Source: CAYHCE01 sp964355015 (lineage in GTDB: Bacteria > Cyanobacteriota > Cyanobacteriia > PCC-6307 > Cyanobiaceae). Taken from it: a stretch of DNA of 64,000 nt. The notes below the pieces were generated by a model. It was not told the DNA's origin. It made no database searches and saw only the letters and a program-made list of their open reading frames with translations. Of this stretch, positions 32,088-40,875 are shown in pieces; the first letter of the stretch is position 1; the number at the start of each line of letters is the position of its first letter. Made by a program: the position numbers and the translations under genes. The stretch covers positions 17,505-81,504 of the forward strand of contig CAYHCE010000013.1 of assembly GCA_964355015.1 (NCBI GenBank). The letters are read 5' to 3'.

Positions 32088-33902
32088 TCAGCCGGCAAGC
32101 CCCTGCCGGCCGCGCACGATGCGCGGAACCAGGGCGCTCACCAGCAGGGCGGCCTCCAGCTCCTCGCTGGCGCGACCGGCTCGCTCCACCAGCTCCACCC
32201 TGCCAGCGGCCGCCCCGCGGCCGACCACCACCCGCCAGGGGATGCCGATCAGATCGGCGTCCTTGAACTTCACCCCGGCCCGCTCCGGCCGGTCGTCGAG
32301 CAGCGCCTCGATGCCGGCCTGCCGCAATTCGCCGTAGAGATGTTCGGCCAGGGCCACCTGAACCGGATCCTGGGAGCTGGCGATCACCACGATCGCCTCG
32401 AAGGGGGCGATCGACACGGGCCAGCAGATGCCCTGTCCATCGTGGTGCTGCTCCACGGCCGCCTGGGCCAGCCGGGACACTCCGATGCCGTAGCAGCCCA
32501 TCCAGAGGGCCTCCTCAGCGCCGCTGGCGTCGGTGAAGCGGGCGCCGAGGGCTTCGGAGTACTTGCGCCCCAGCTGGAAGATGTGGCCCACCTCGATGCC
32601 GCGGCTGGCCTCCAGCCGCTGGGAGGGGTCGTGCAGGCAGCGCTCGCCGGGCTGGGCGGCCCGCAGGTCCACGACCTCCGGCAGCGGGGTGAGCTGCCCC
32701 CAGGCTGCCCCCACCAGATGGGTGTCGGGCCGGTTGGCCCCGCAGACGAAGGCGCCGAGCTCGGCGGCGGTGGGATCGGCCAGCCGCAGGAAGCGCGGCT
32801 GCCACTGCCGTGCGCCCGCCAGGAGCGCGTCGTCGAGCTGGGGACCGAGGAAGCCGAACGGCCATGGCTCCAGCCCCTGGGCGTCCAGTTGCTCGGCCGT
32901 GATCGGCTCCACATCCAGCAGAGTGCCGCTGTCGGGGCCGGCTCGGGCCGTGAGTGCGTTCACCAGCTTCACCCCATTGAGCTGCTGATCCCCCCGCAGG
33001 CTGACCAGCAGCGGCAGTGGAACCGCCTCGGTGAAGCGGGCCAGCAGCAGCAGGACCTTCACCGTCTGGCTGGGGTGGAATCCATGGGCGGCGCCCAGCT
33101 GCTCGATCGAACTCTGGCCGGGGGTCGCCAGGGCGAGCGGCGGCTGCGCAGGCTCCAGGGGTACGGCGGGTTCGGGCAGGGAGACGGCCTTCTCCTGGTT
33201 GGCCGCATAGCGACCGTCGGCGCTGGCCAGCACCAGGTCTTCGCCGGCAGCGGCCGTGACCATGAACTCCTGGCTGGCGGACCCGCCGATGGCCCCGCTG
33301 TCGGCCTCCACCGCCACCGCCCGCAGGCCGCAGCGGCTGAAGATCCTGCGGTAGGCCCGGTCCATGACGGCGTAGGTGGCCCGCAGATCCTCTTCGTCGG
33401 CATGGAACGAATAGGCGTCTTTCATGATGAATTCACGCCCCCGCATCAGGCCGAAGCGCGGCCGGATCTCATCGCGAAACTTGGTCTGGATCTGGTACAG
33501 GCTCACCGGCAGCTGCCGGTAGGAACGCAGCAGATCGGCCGCCAGCGCTGTGATCACCTCCTCGTGGGTGGGGCCGAGCCCCAGGCAGCGGTCCTGGCGG
33601 TCGACGAGGTGGAACATGATCCCCTCGCCAGCGGTGTAGCTCTGCCAGCGACCGCTCCGCTCCCAGAGTTCGGCGGGCTGGAGGGCGGGCAGGAGGGTTT
33701 CCAGGGCCCCGGTGGCGTCCATTTCCTCCCGCACGATGGCGGACACCTTGCGCAGCACCCGCCAGAGCAGCGGCAGGTAGGCATAGATTCCGGACGCGAT
33801 CCGGCGCATGTAACCGGCGCGCAGCAACAGCCGGTGGGAGGGGATCTCGGCTTCGGCCGGATCGTCGCGCAGCGTCACCAGCATCAGGCGCGACACCCGC
33901 AT
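32088..33902 (-). CDS. proS: Prolyl-tRNA synthetase, bacterial type with editing insert
   Basis: A 604-residue class II synthetase. Motif 1 and 2 regions (YLPLLWRVLRKVSAIVREEMD, RDEIRPRFGLMRGREFIMKDAYSFH), the GPTHEEVIT loop, an INS editing domain of about 170 residues in the middle, motif 3 (GIGVSRLAQAAVEQ) and the anticodon domain (ALLDDRPERAGVKFKDADLIGIP) are present. ATG at 33902 (MRVSRLMLVTLRDDP) is the family start; the frame continues open upstream without meaning. Confidence 0.96.
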   Translation of the reverse strand: MRVSRLMLVTLRDDPAEAEIPSHRLLLRAGYMRRIASGIYAYLPLLWRVLRKVSAIVREEMDATGALETLLPALQPAELWERSGRWQSYTAGEGIMFHLVDRQDRCLGLGPTHEEVITALAADLLRSYRQLPVSLYQIQTKFRDEIRPRFGLMRGREFIMKDAYSFHADEEDLRATYAVMDRAYRRIFSRCGLRAVAVEADSGAIGGSASQEFMVTAAAGEDLVLASADGRYAANQEKAVSLPEPAVPLEPAQPPLALATPGQSSIEQLGAAHGFHPSQTVKVLLLLARFTEAVPLPLLVSLRGDQQLNGVKLVNALTARAGPDSGTLLDVEPITAEQLDAQGLEPWPFGFLGPQLDDALLAGARQWQPRFLRLADPTAAELGAFVCGANRPDTHLVGAAWGQLTPLPEVVDLRAAQPGERCLHDPSQRLEASRGIEVGHIFQLGRKYSEALGARFTDASGAEEALWMGCYGIGVSRLAQAAVEQHHDGQGICWPVSIAPFEAIVVIASSQDPVQVALAEHLYGELRQAGIEALLDDRPERAGVKFKDADLIGIPWRVVVGRGAAAGRVELVERAGRASEELEAALLVSALVPRIVRGRQGLAG

Positions 33903-34040
33903 CGAGGCAGACCCATCAGAGGGCTGGGACCCTATCACCGAGGCATGGCTTGATCTGGCCCGAACGCAAAGGGGGCACTGGCGCGCCGGAATCTTTCTGC
34001 TAACGTCAGGAAGGAGTCCCAGCCGTCTCATATCTGTCTC

Positions 34041-34550
34041 ATGATTGTAACGCCGGCCGGGCCCAACGGAAACGGACATTCCAGTGCGGCCTCCATCGTC
34101 GCTTCCTCCTGGCCGGTCGGGCTGTCCTCCGCTCTGGCCGCGGCTCCGTCCCCCGGCCAGGAGAGCGGTGAAGCTCTGATCGGGATCGACGACGTTCAGA
34201 AGGCTCTCAACCGCTCCAGGGCCTCGGTGTATCGCTACACCAACACCGACCCGCGCAATCTCAACCCCCCGTTCAATCCCCGCCGGCTCAATCCCGAGTA
34301 CCGCACCGATCAGAAGGATGCGCTCCTCTTCCATCCCAACGAGGTGGCTCGCTTCGCGCGGGATGTGCTCCGGATCAAGGAGGTCACCGTGGAGGTGCTC
34401 AACTCCCCTTCCACCATGACCCAGCAGTTGCTGAGCTCGATCCTCGAGGAGCTGCAGGCGATCCGCGTGGTCCTGCAGGGCATGGACACACTCCCCACGG
34501 CGCTGAGCAGCAAGCGGGAGCAGCCCCAACACTCCCGCCCCGCGGCCTGA
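34041..34550 (+). CDS. Putative helix-turn-helix protein of picocyanobacterial type
   Basis: A 169-residue protein. Residues 45-115 form a MerR/resolvase-like HTH (LIGIDDVQKALNRSRASVYRYTNTD.., followed by a long basic loop and HPNEVARFARDVLRI), then an amphipathic helix (QQLLSSILEELQAIRVVLQGM) likely for dimerisation. The N-terminal 40 residues are low-complexity. Relatives are sometimes labelled resolvase, but no catalytic Ser is seen here; a DNA-binding role is inferred. Confidence 0.6.
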   Translation: MIVTPAGPNGNGHSSAASIVASSWPVGLSSALAAAPSPGQESGEALIGIDDVQKALNRSRASVYRYTNTDPRNLNPPFNPRRLNPEYRTDQKDALLFHPNEVARFARDVLRIKEVTVEVLNSPSTMTQQLLSSILEELQAIRVVLQGMDTLPTALSSKREQPQHSRPAA

Positions 34551-34645
34551 TCCAGCCAACCCGTGCAGGGATCTGGCAGGGGTGTCATATTGAGGCCGGC
34601 ACTGTCCTGCAGGGTTCGGCCCGTCCCATCGGTTCGAATCCACCG

Positions 34646-34677
34646 AAGGGAGCACACACCATCTTGTGTGCTCCCTT
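34646..34677. terminator. Perfect 13-base hairpin after the HTH gene
   Basis: AAGGGAGCACACA and TGTGTGCTCCCTT pair perfectly around the loop CCATCT, 96 bases after the HTH stop. Stem strength suits a terminator, but only TT follows the stem, so a structured RNA end or protein site is also possible. Confidence 0.5.
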
Positions 34678-34768
34678 GCTCAGGAGGTGCTGTCTCCGGT
34701 TCCCGGCGGCCGCGTCTTTCCTGACCCGCCATCGGTTCTGCCGCGAGGCTGCCCTTCCGTCCCTCTTC

Positions 34769-35281
34769 ATGGACCCCGAACCTCCCCGAACCGGCAGCGC
34801 CTGGATCAGCGCAACCGCTTCCACAGAACCGACCCCCACCGAAAGGAGCTCCACCGAAACCGCGTTCAGCGGAGCGAGCTTCAGTGGACCGGCATCCCGC
34901 ACTCCTGCCTGTCGCGCACCCGTTCGAAGCGCCTCCGTTTCCGGCAGCGGCACTCCAGCCCCCGATGCCTCTGCCGCCACCTCCGCGGCCACGCCGAGCC
35001 AGGCAATGCAGGCCTCGGAGCCGGCCCCTGTTCCCCGCTCCGATCCCGGCGACGATCCGTACAGTACGGATTCGGTTCTGGACAGCGGAGCTCCCGTCTT
35101 CGGTGCCCTGATCGCCCTCCTGGCGCTGATCGTTCCCCTCGGCTGCGTGATCCTTGATCATGCCGAACCGGATCCAGCCGGCGCCCCTACGCCCATCAGC
35201 CTGAGCGATGGATATCAGCAGCCTGGCCGCCTCCCCCTCTCCGGGCCTGGTGCACGTGGTGGTGGAGATCCCCGCCGGTAG
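34769..35281 (+). CDS. Possible single-pass membrane protein, Ser/Thr/Pro-rich
   Basis: A 170-residue reading with a long polar N-terminal part rich in Ser, Thr, Ala and Pro, one hydrophobic helix (VFGALIALLALIVPLGCVIL, about residues 110-129) and a 40-residue tail. Its end overlaps the next gene by 74 bases, which weakens the case, although a clear helix after a disordered stretch is a common cyanobacterial layout. No family recognised. Confidence 0.4.
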   Translation: MDPEPPRTGSAWISATASTEPTPTERSSTETAFSGASFSGPASRTPACRAPVRSASVSGSGTPAPDASAATSAATPSQAMQASEPAPVPRSDPGDDPYSTDSVLDSGAPVFGALIALLALIVPLGCVILDHAEPDPAGAPTPISLSDGYQQPGRLPLSGPGARGGGDPRR

Positions 35282-35753
35282 CCGCAACAAGTACGAATAC
35301 AACGGCGAGGCCGGACTGATGGCCCTCGATCGTGTGCTGCACTCCTCCGTGCGCTACCCGTTCGACTACGGCTTCATCCCCAACACCCTCGCCGAAGACG
35401 GAGCGCCCCTCGACGCCATGGTGATCATGGAGGAGCCCACCTTCGCCGGCTGTCTGATCACCGCTCGCCCGATCGGCTACCTCGAGATGGTCGACTCCGG
35501 CGCCCACGACGGCAAGCTGCTCTGCGTACCCGAGGCCGACACCCGTCAGCAGAGCATCCACAGCATCCGCCAGATCGCTCCCAACCAGCTGGAGGACGTG
35601 GCGGAATTCTTCCGCACCTACAAGAACCTGGAAGGCAGACCGGTGCAGATCATCGGCTGGGAAGACGCCGACCGGGTGCAGAAGCTGCTGGATGGCTGCA
35701 TCAAAGCGGCCCGCAGCGATCAACTGGCGCGCTGCAGCAGGAAGCCTTCGTAG
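35208..35753 (+). CDS. Family I pyrophosphatase paralogue with altered active site
   Basis: A 181-residue protein closely following the family I pattern: VEIPAGSRNKYEYN, LDRVLHSSVRYPFDYGFIPNTLAEDG, D..AHDGKLLCVP and FFRTYKNLEG. The signature reads EDGAPLDAMV, so the Asp equivalent to E. coli D67, which helps activate the attacking water, is Ala (codon GCG). The other metal-binding Asp and Lys residues remain. Activity is therefore doubtful, and the intact enzyme at 12825 probably carries the housekeeping role. The last 34 bases overlap the opposing methyltransferase. Confidence 0.88.
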   Translation: MDISSLAASPSPGLVHVVVEIPAGSRNKYEYNGEAGLMALDRVLHSSVRYPFDYGFIPNTLAEDGAPLDAMVIMEEPTFAGCLITARPIGYLEMVDSGAHDGKLLCVPEADTRQQSIHSIRQIAPNQLEDVAEFFRTYKNLEGRPVQIIGWEDADRVQKLLDGCIKAARSDQLARCSRKPS

Positions 35754-36400
35754 TCCAGAGCCTGAAACACCCGGGCGGGATCGCTGAATCCCGCCGCGTT
35801 CACCAGGGCGGTGAGCCGGGCCACCCCGATCGGATGGAGGCCCTGGGTCAGTGGTTCCAGCTCCTGCCGCTCGGCGATCAGCCCACTTGCCCGCTGGAAC
35901 CCCAGACACGCCTCCGCCACCTGATCCTGCAGCGGTGACACGGCCGGGCGCATCAGATCCACCAGCACCAGCTGCCCGGCCGGCCGCAGGCTGCGGGCCA
36001 GAGCGGTGAGGAAGGCCAGCTTGCTGCCGTCATCCGGCAGGGATTGCAGCACCAGCACCGAGAGGGCGCCATCGAAGCGACCCTCCGAGCCCAGCTCCTC
36101 CACGCTGGTTTGCCGCCAGGCGATCGTGGGGCCCTCGCCCAGCCGCCGGCGGGCGGCCGCCAGCATGGTGGCGGAAGGATCGATCGCCAGGAGCTGCCAG
36201 TCGGGCCGCTGGGCCACCGCCTCCACCAGCTCGGCGCCGGTGCCACAGCCGGCGACCAGCACCTCGGCTCCGGCACGGCCGGCCAGGGGCGAGGCGGCCA
36301 GCAGGGCCACCGCCAGCCTGGCCAGGCTGGCGTAGCCGGGGATCAGCCGCTGCACCACCAGGTCGTAGCCGGCCAGGTCATCGGTGAAGTCTGCCGCCAA
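35720..36400 (-). CDS. Class I SAM-dependent methyltransferase
   Basis: About 226 residues. The Rossmann motif I is EVLVAGCGTGAELVEAV, followed by LLAIDPSATMLAAARRRL (motif II) and FDGALSVLVLQSLPD (motif IV). The substrate is unknown. No ATG fits: the frame runs open further, but residues upstream of TTG at 36400 (M-A-A-D-F-T-D-D) lack domain character. It is divergent from the ferredoxin gene. Confidence 0.75.
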   Translation of the reverse strand: MAADFTDDLAGYDLVVQRLIPGYASLARLAVALLAASPLAGRAGAEVLVAGCGTGAELVEAVAQRPDWQLLAIDPSATMLAAARRRLGEGPTIAWRQTSVEELGSEGRFDGALSVLVLQSLPDDGSKLAFLTALARSLRPAGQLVLVDLMRPAVSPLQDQVAEACLGFQRASGLIAERQELEPLTQGLHPIGVARLTALVNAAGFSDPARVFQALDYEGFLLQRAS

Positions 36401-36530
36401 GGGTGAGCCCGCGCTGACTCCGATGGTAGACAGCGGTGGCGTGGTGATCGGCGCCAACAACCGTTGCGAGCGGGCGTTCAAAGCGTCCTTCGGCAGGTAA
36501 GTTGGACCGCGCCCGTACCCCCTGCGTTCC

Positions 36531-36893
36531 GTGCCCACCATCCGCTTCGAAAAGGAAGGCCAGCAGGTTGGTTGCATCGAGGGGGCCAATCTGCGCAAGG
36601 CCGCGCTTGACGCGGGCATCAACCCCTACAAGGGCCTGAACAACCTCAACAACTGCGGTGGCCTCGGCCAGTGCGGCACCTGTGTGGTCGAGGTGCTCGA
36701 AGGGGCCAGGAATCTCTCCCCCCGCAGCGACGTCGAGCAGGTGTACCTGGCGGACCGGCCGGCCAGCTATCGCCTCAGCTGCCGCACCAGCGTCAACGGC
36801 GACGTCACCATCCGCACCCGACCGGACGCGGCGGTGGGCAAGGGCTCCAACAGCCTGGTGGGCGCCCTCAAGGCTCTCGTCGGCCGCAAGTGA
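36531..36893 (+). CDS. 2Fe-2S ferredoxin
   Basis: A 120-residue plant/adrenodoxin-like ferredoxin. The cluster ligands are C42, C48 and C51 in NNCGGLGQCGTC and C84 in RLSCRTSV. A basic tail of about 20 residues follows the fold. It carries electrons in the cytoplasm; the partner is unknown. GTG at 36531. Its TGA overlaps the GTG start of the ArsC-like gene. Confidence 0.9.
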   Translation: MPTIRFEKEGQQVGCIEGANLRKAALDAGINPYKGLNNLNNCGGLGQCGTCVVEVLEGARNLSPRSDVEQVYLADRPASYRLSCRTSVNGDVTIRTRPDAAVGKGSNSLVGALKALVGRK

Positions 36894-37300
36894 GCCCTGG
36901 GGAGGGTCTTCCCGACGGCAGCCTGCGCCTGTTCAGCTACTCGAAGTGCTCCACCTGCCGCAAGGCGCTGCAGTGGCTGGCGGCCCATGGGATCGTCCCG
37001 GTGGTGGTGGACATCACCACCTGCCCTCCCAGCGCCGCCGAACTGGCCCACGCCTGGGACCGGCTTGGTGAGGCCCGTCGCTTGTTCAACACCAGCGGAC
37101 AGAGCTACCGGGCCCTGGGGGCGGCGGCTGTCAAGGCGATGACCCGAGACGAGGCGATCGCCGCCCTCGCCGCCGACGGTCGCCTGATCCGACGCCCCTT
37201 CCTGATCACCCCCGACGGCGAGGTGCTCACGGGCTTTGATCCGGTCCAGTGGGCGCGGCGACTGCCGGTTCCTGACCCAGCCCCGGACCGGGCACCGTGA
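36890..37300 (+). CDS. ArsC/Spx-like thioredoxin-fold protein
   Basis: A 136-residue protein of the ArsC/Spx/YffB group: LFSYSKCSTCRKALQWL (C20 and C23 near the active site), DITTCPPSAAELAHAWDRLG, LFNTSGQSYRALG and LIRRPFLITPDGEVLTGF. Arsenate reductase activity is possible, but Spx/YffB-type redox roles are as likely without a conserved third Cys. The GTG start overlaps the ferredoxin stop, suggesting coupled expression of two redox proteins. Confidence 0.8.
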   Translation: MSPGEGLPDGSLRLFSYSKCSTCRKALQWLAAHGIVPVVVDITTCPPSAAELAHAWDRLGEARRLFNTSGQSYRALGAAAVKAMTRDEAIAALAADGRLIRRPFLITPDGEVLTGFDPVQWARRLPVPDPAPDRAP

Positions 37301-38774
37301 GCTGATCCAGTTCCCGGATCAGAGCATCGATGCCCGCCCGGTTGATCTGGCCCAGGTAGGTGAGCTTGAGCTCCTCCAGCAGGGCGCAGAGCAGTTGCTG
37401 ACTGCGCTCCAGAACCGGACCGCTCTCCAGGGCCACCGCCAGTTCCTCCCAGAACCGGTCCACGCAGTTCTGCAGCAGGTCGATCTGGCGGTTGTCCCGC
37501 TGCTGCAGCCGCAGGCCGGCGCCGCGGGAGAGCTCCAGCAGGCTGTCCACCACTCCGGTAGCCAGCTGACGGGTCATCTCCTGTTCCACCTGCAGCAGCA
37601 GTTGCAGCCGGCGCAGCTGGGGTGGCACCACCATGCTCTGCAGGGTCTGCTGCAGGGCATGGCCGAGCACGGCCCTGAGTTCGGGAGCCAGCCGTGGACC
37701 CACCTGACTCAGCAGCAGCGGTCCCCAGATCCGCAACAGCTCCACCAGTTCCCGCTCGTCGTTGATCGACACGGTCTGGTGGCTGCGCAGCTGCCGGATC
37801 CGCTGCGGCCAGCGGGGCGAGCGGATCAGCCCCTGGGCCCCGTCCATCAGCTGCAGGGCCAGCACCTCGAACAACTCCACCGCCAGCAGGGCCACCACCG
37901 CCCGACTGATCACGGCCCGCAGGGGCTCCATGTTCACCAGGCCGCTGCTCTGCAGTCGCTCCACGACGGGAACCAGCCGCAGCCAGCGCCAGAACGGCAG
38001 CAGCAGGGGGAGGTCGGTCCAGCGGCGCAGCAGGGCGTCCCCCCAGCTGAGACCGGGCAGCCGCCGGCGCAGCCGGGCCGCCCGCAGCAGGATGTCGGCC
38101 AGGAAGACGCTCTGGAACAGCAGCAGATCCAGCCGCCAGAAGTGGTCGGTGGGGCGACCGTTCTCATCGATCGACCGCCAGTAGTTGGTGGCCACCAGCG
38201 GCAGCACCTGCTGCCGCCAGAACCGTCGTTCCTCCGTCCAGGGGTGTCGTCGCAGCCAGTCTTCGCCGAGCAGGCGCTGGGCGGACCGCTTGGCCGAATC
38301 CAGGTCGGCCCGCTGACGCAGGCGGTTCTTGATCTTCTCCAGCGTGCCCGTGCCCCCGGAGGCCAGGAAGGGGTTGTCGTCGATCATCTGCTCGGTGAGG
38401 AGCACCTGCCGCTGGAGCAGCGCCTTGGCCGGTCCGTCCGCCAGCAGGGTCCGGTCCAGCTCGGCAAAGGCTTCGAGATAGGCCTGGGATTCCCGATGGG
38501 GTTCGATCCCCTTCACCGGGTCGTAGAGCGGTGTGATGTCGGGCAGCCAGGTGAGCGGCAGCACCAGCGGCGCCGAGGGCACCGGATAGAGATTCCGCTG
38601 CAGCCAGAAGGTGCGCAGAGGCACGTAGCTGAGGTCGAAGCAGACCCAGAGCAGGTTCAGGCTGGCCCACAGAGCCACGAACTGGTCCCAGCGGTGGACC
38701 AGGCGCTGGCCGAGGCGCCGTTCGCCGGCCGGGGAGATCACGTGCCAGCGGGGCCGGACCATGGGGAGCGCCAT
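37227..38774 (-). CDS. Large conserved cyanobacterial protein of unknown function
   Basis: A 515-residue protein. Near residues 34-56 there is a hydrophobic stretch (FVALWASLNLLWVCFDLSYVPL), and further hydrophobic helices lie at about 215-230 and 285-310. Between and after them are long helical, Gln/Leu/Arg-rich regions (e.g. LRRLQLLLQVEQEMTRQLATG). No catalytic motif is recognised; a membrane-bound helical scaffold is the plainest reading. Its end overlaps the ArsC-like gene by 74 bases. Confidence 0.7.
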   Translation of the reverse strand: MALPMVRPRWHVISPAGERRLGQRLVHRWDQFVALWASLNLLWVCFDLSYVPLRTFWLQRNLYPVPSAPLVLPLTWLPDITPLYDPVKGIEPHRESQAYLEAFAELDRTLLADGPAKALLQRQVLLTEQMIDDNPFLASGGTGTLEKIKNRLRQRADLDSAKRSAQRLLGEDWLRRHPWTEERRFWRQQVLPLVATNYWRSIDENGRPTDHFWRLDLLLFQSVFLADILLRAARLRRRLPGLSWGDALLRRWTDLPLLLPFWRWLRLVPVVERLQSSGLVNMEPLRAVISRAVVALLAVELFEVLALQLMDGAQGLIRSPRWPQRIRQLRSHQTVSINDERELVELLRIWGPLLLSQVGPRLAPELRAVLGHALQQTLQSMVVPPQLRRLQLLLQVEQEMTRQLATGVVDSLLELSRGAGLRLQQRDNRQIDLLQNCVDRFWEELAVALESGPVLERSQQLLCALLEELKLTYLGQINRAGIDALIRELDQLTVPGPGLGQEPAVAAPTGPDQSP

Positions 38775-38879
38775 CGATCGGCCCAGGGTAGGAAGAGCTG
38801 CTGTTGTTCTTCCGCGCCTTAAGGTGACCGGCTGCGGCCGGACCCCGCCCGCGCCGCTTCCCCCCGAGACAGGAACCCT

Positions 38880-39665
38880 TTGAGCCCCGAGGACGCCCCA
38901 TCGCCGGCCGTGGAGCCGTCACGGACGCAGGGACCGGAGGGTCGGCAGAGCTCTCCTGCCGAAAGTGCCTGGGGGTTCTGGCGCAGCGTGCTGCTCACCC
39001 TGGCGGTGGCGCTCGGGATCCGCCAGTTCCTGCTCGAGGCCCGTTTCATCCCCTCCGGTTCGATGCTGCCCGGGCTCCAGATCCAGGACCGCCTGCTCGT
39101 GGAGAAGATCAGCTACCGCAACCGCCAGCCCAGACGCGGCGAGATCGTGGTGTTCCACTCGCCCTATCACTTCGACCCGGCCCTGCAGGCGGATCGGAGC
39201 TCCGGACCCTTCCGCTGCCTGCTCGTCAACCTGCCGCTGGTGGGCTCGATCCCCGGCCTGCAGGAACCCTCCTGCGACGCCTACATCAAAAGGGTGGTGG
39301 CCCTGCCGGGCGACCGGGTGGTGGTGAACCCCAGGGGACAGGTCAGCATCAACGGACGACCGCTCAGCGAGCCCTACGTCAAGAGCTTCTGTCCGGTGGA
39401 CAGCCAGGGGGTGGGCCCCTGCCGCAGCCTCGATGCCACGGTGCCTGCCGGCACGGTGCTGACCCTGGGCGACAACCGGGCCAACAGCTGGGATGGACGG
39501 TTCTGGCCCGGCGGCGCCTTCCTGCCCCAGAAGGAGATCATCGGCCGCGCCTTCTTCCGCTTCTGGCCCCTGGATCGCAGCGGCCCCCTGGGAGATCCCG
39601 ACCGGCTCAGTGCGGCGCCCGCCAGAGCTCCGGCAGCAGCCCCGTCGCCAGTACCTGCCCCCTGA
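38880..39665 (+). CDS. lepB: Signal peptidase I
   Basis: A 261-residue type I signal peptidase. A single N-terminal membrane helix (WGFWRSVLLTLAVALGIRQFL) precedes the catalytic Ser61 in FIPSGSMLPGL; Lys137 in YIKRVVALPGD is the general base, and TLGDNRANSWDGR is box E. A 25-residue insert with two Cys lies between boxes C and D. The start is TTG at 38880, with GTG at 38910 as an option. It cleaves exported proteins outside the membrane. The Ala/Pro-rich tail overlaps the next opposing gene by 59 bases. Confidence 0.93.
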   Translation: MSPEDAPSPAVEPSRTQGPEGRQSSPAESAWGFWRSVLLTLAVALGIRQFLLEARFIPSGSMLPGLQIQDRLLVEKISYRNRQPRRGEIVVFHSPYHFDPALQADRSSGPFRCLLVNLPLVGSIPGLQEPSCDAYIKRVVALPGDRVVVNPRGQVSINGRPLSEPYVKSFCPVDSQGVGPCRSLDATVPAGTVLTLGDNRANSWDGRFWPGGAFLPQKEIIGRAFFRFWPLDRSGPLGDPDRLSAAPARAPAAAPSPVPAP

Positions 39666-40875
39666 GCATGCCGTCCTCGAAAGGCTGATTGGCCGCCTTG
39701 GAGCTGTAGGCATCGTCGCCCGGCTGCCAGCCCTGGCCCGGATCGAACAGGATCCAGCGCCTGCTTCCCAGTTCCAGCCGCTCTTCGGGCAGACCCAGCA
39801 GCCGGGCCGGGCCCCAGCAAAGCGCCTGCCAGAGAGCCGGCGGCGTCCAGCCCCGACCTGCCACCAGCTCCTGCCAGAGGCACGGCAGCACGAACCTGTG
39901 GCCGGCGATGCCCGGCCGGCGCTGGTCGAGGGGGAGGAGACGTTCCTCCGCATCCAGGGGCACGTGGTGGACCGCCACTGCCGTGAGGATGCCGTCCGCC
40001 AGGGCGTCGATCAGGGCCTGGCGGTCGGCGGGGCCACCCAGGGACGGCACCAGGCGCCACCCCTCCTGCGTGGGATCGAGGCAGCCGCTGTCGGCCACCA
40101 GATGCCACCAGCAGGCCGTGGACGGCAAGGGCCTTTCCCTCAGCCGCAGCAACGCCACTCCGGCGGCGGTGGAGACGTTCGCCAGCCGCAGCGGAGCCTG
40201 AGGCAGGGCCTCGGCCAGGTGGAGCAGGCTCTGCAGCGGCAGGGTTTCGCTCAGGGGCGGATCGAGCGGCCAGCCGGCCCGCAGGGCCTCCACCCCCTCG
40301 CGCACGAAGCCCCCCAGCCCGAGGCTGGGATCCCGCGCCGCCAGCAGTACGGGTCGATCCCCCATCTCGCCGAGGCGGAGACCTCGTTCCAGCAGGGCCA
40401 GGGGCGGCAGGCTGTCGTCGTCCGCCAGGCCGATCGCTCCGGCGGCCAGCTGATCCCCATGGGGCGCCAGCTCCTGGCCCGCCCCATCCAGGCTGAAGCT
40501 GCCCCACAGGCGCAGATCGAAGGGGGGCTCGCAGGGCAGCTGCAGCCGCTCCGGCCGGTCGCGCCAGGAGCGGGCGCGGGGGAGCAGGGCGACGCTGCCG
40601 TAGCCGGCGGCGGACGCCGACCGCACCAGGCTGGCGAGGCTTTCGGCCCGGCCCTCGGCGGGCTCCTCCAGCACGCTGTGGGGATCCACCAGGGGCGGGG
40701 CGAGCAGCCAGCCGCCGGCGGGCAGGGGCTCCAGGCCCAGCTCGGCTCCGCGTCGATCGGCGTCCGTGCCGATCGCGCCGATACGGCCCTCCTCCAGCAG
40801 GACGTCGGCGTTGCACAGGGCCTGATCCGGCCCCATCAGGACCTGCACTCCCCGCAGCAGCCTGGCCAGCGGCAT
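39607..40875 (-). CDS. Dihydroorotase-like protein without metal ligands
   Basis: A 422-residue amidohydrolase-fold protein resembling PyrC: GVQVLMGPDQALCNADVLLEEGRIGAIG at the start, a WLLAPPLVDPHS strand, ARLLGLPEERLELGSRRWILFDP near the end. The metal motif normally H-x-H after D is DPHSVL here, and the carboxylated Lys and later His residues are not evident. It is therefore probably inactive as an enzyme and may be structural or regulatory. It begins at the stop of the phosphatase gene (TGATG). Confidence 0.75.
   Translation of the reverse strand: MPLARLLRGVQVLMGPDQALCNADVLLEEGRIGAIGTDADRRGAELGLEPLPAGGWLLAPPLVDPHSVLEEPAEGRAESLASLVRSASAAGYGSVALLPRARSWRDRPERLQLPCEPPFDLRLWGSFSLDGAGQELAPHGDQLAAGAIGLADDDSLPPLALLERGLRLGEMGDRPVLLAARDPSLGLGGFVREGVEALRAGWPLDPPLSETLPLQSLLHLAEALPQAPLRLANVSTAAGVALLRLRERPLPSTACWWHLVADSGCLDPTQEGWRLVPSLGGPADRQALIDALADGILTAVAVHHVPLDAEERLLPLDQRRPGIAGHRFVLPCLWQELVAGRGWTPPALWQALCWGPARLLGLPEERLELGSRRWILFDPGQGWQPGDDAYSSKAANQPFEDGMLRGQVLATGLLPELWRAPH

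Noticed and set aside
34621..34660. Possible tRNA suggested by GGTTCGAATCC
   Set aside because: The five-base T-stem does not pair and no acceptor or anticodon stem is found upstream.
34664..34768. Upstream extension of the Ser/Thr/Pro-rich membrane protein
   Set aside because: It would start inside the strong hairpin; the ATG at 34769 is better.
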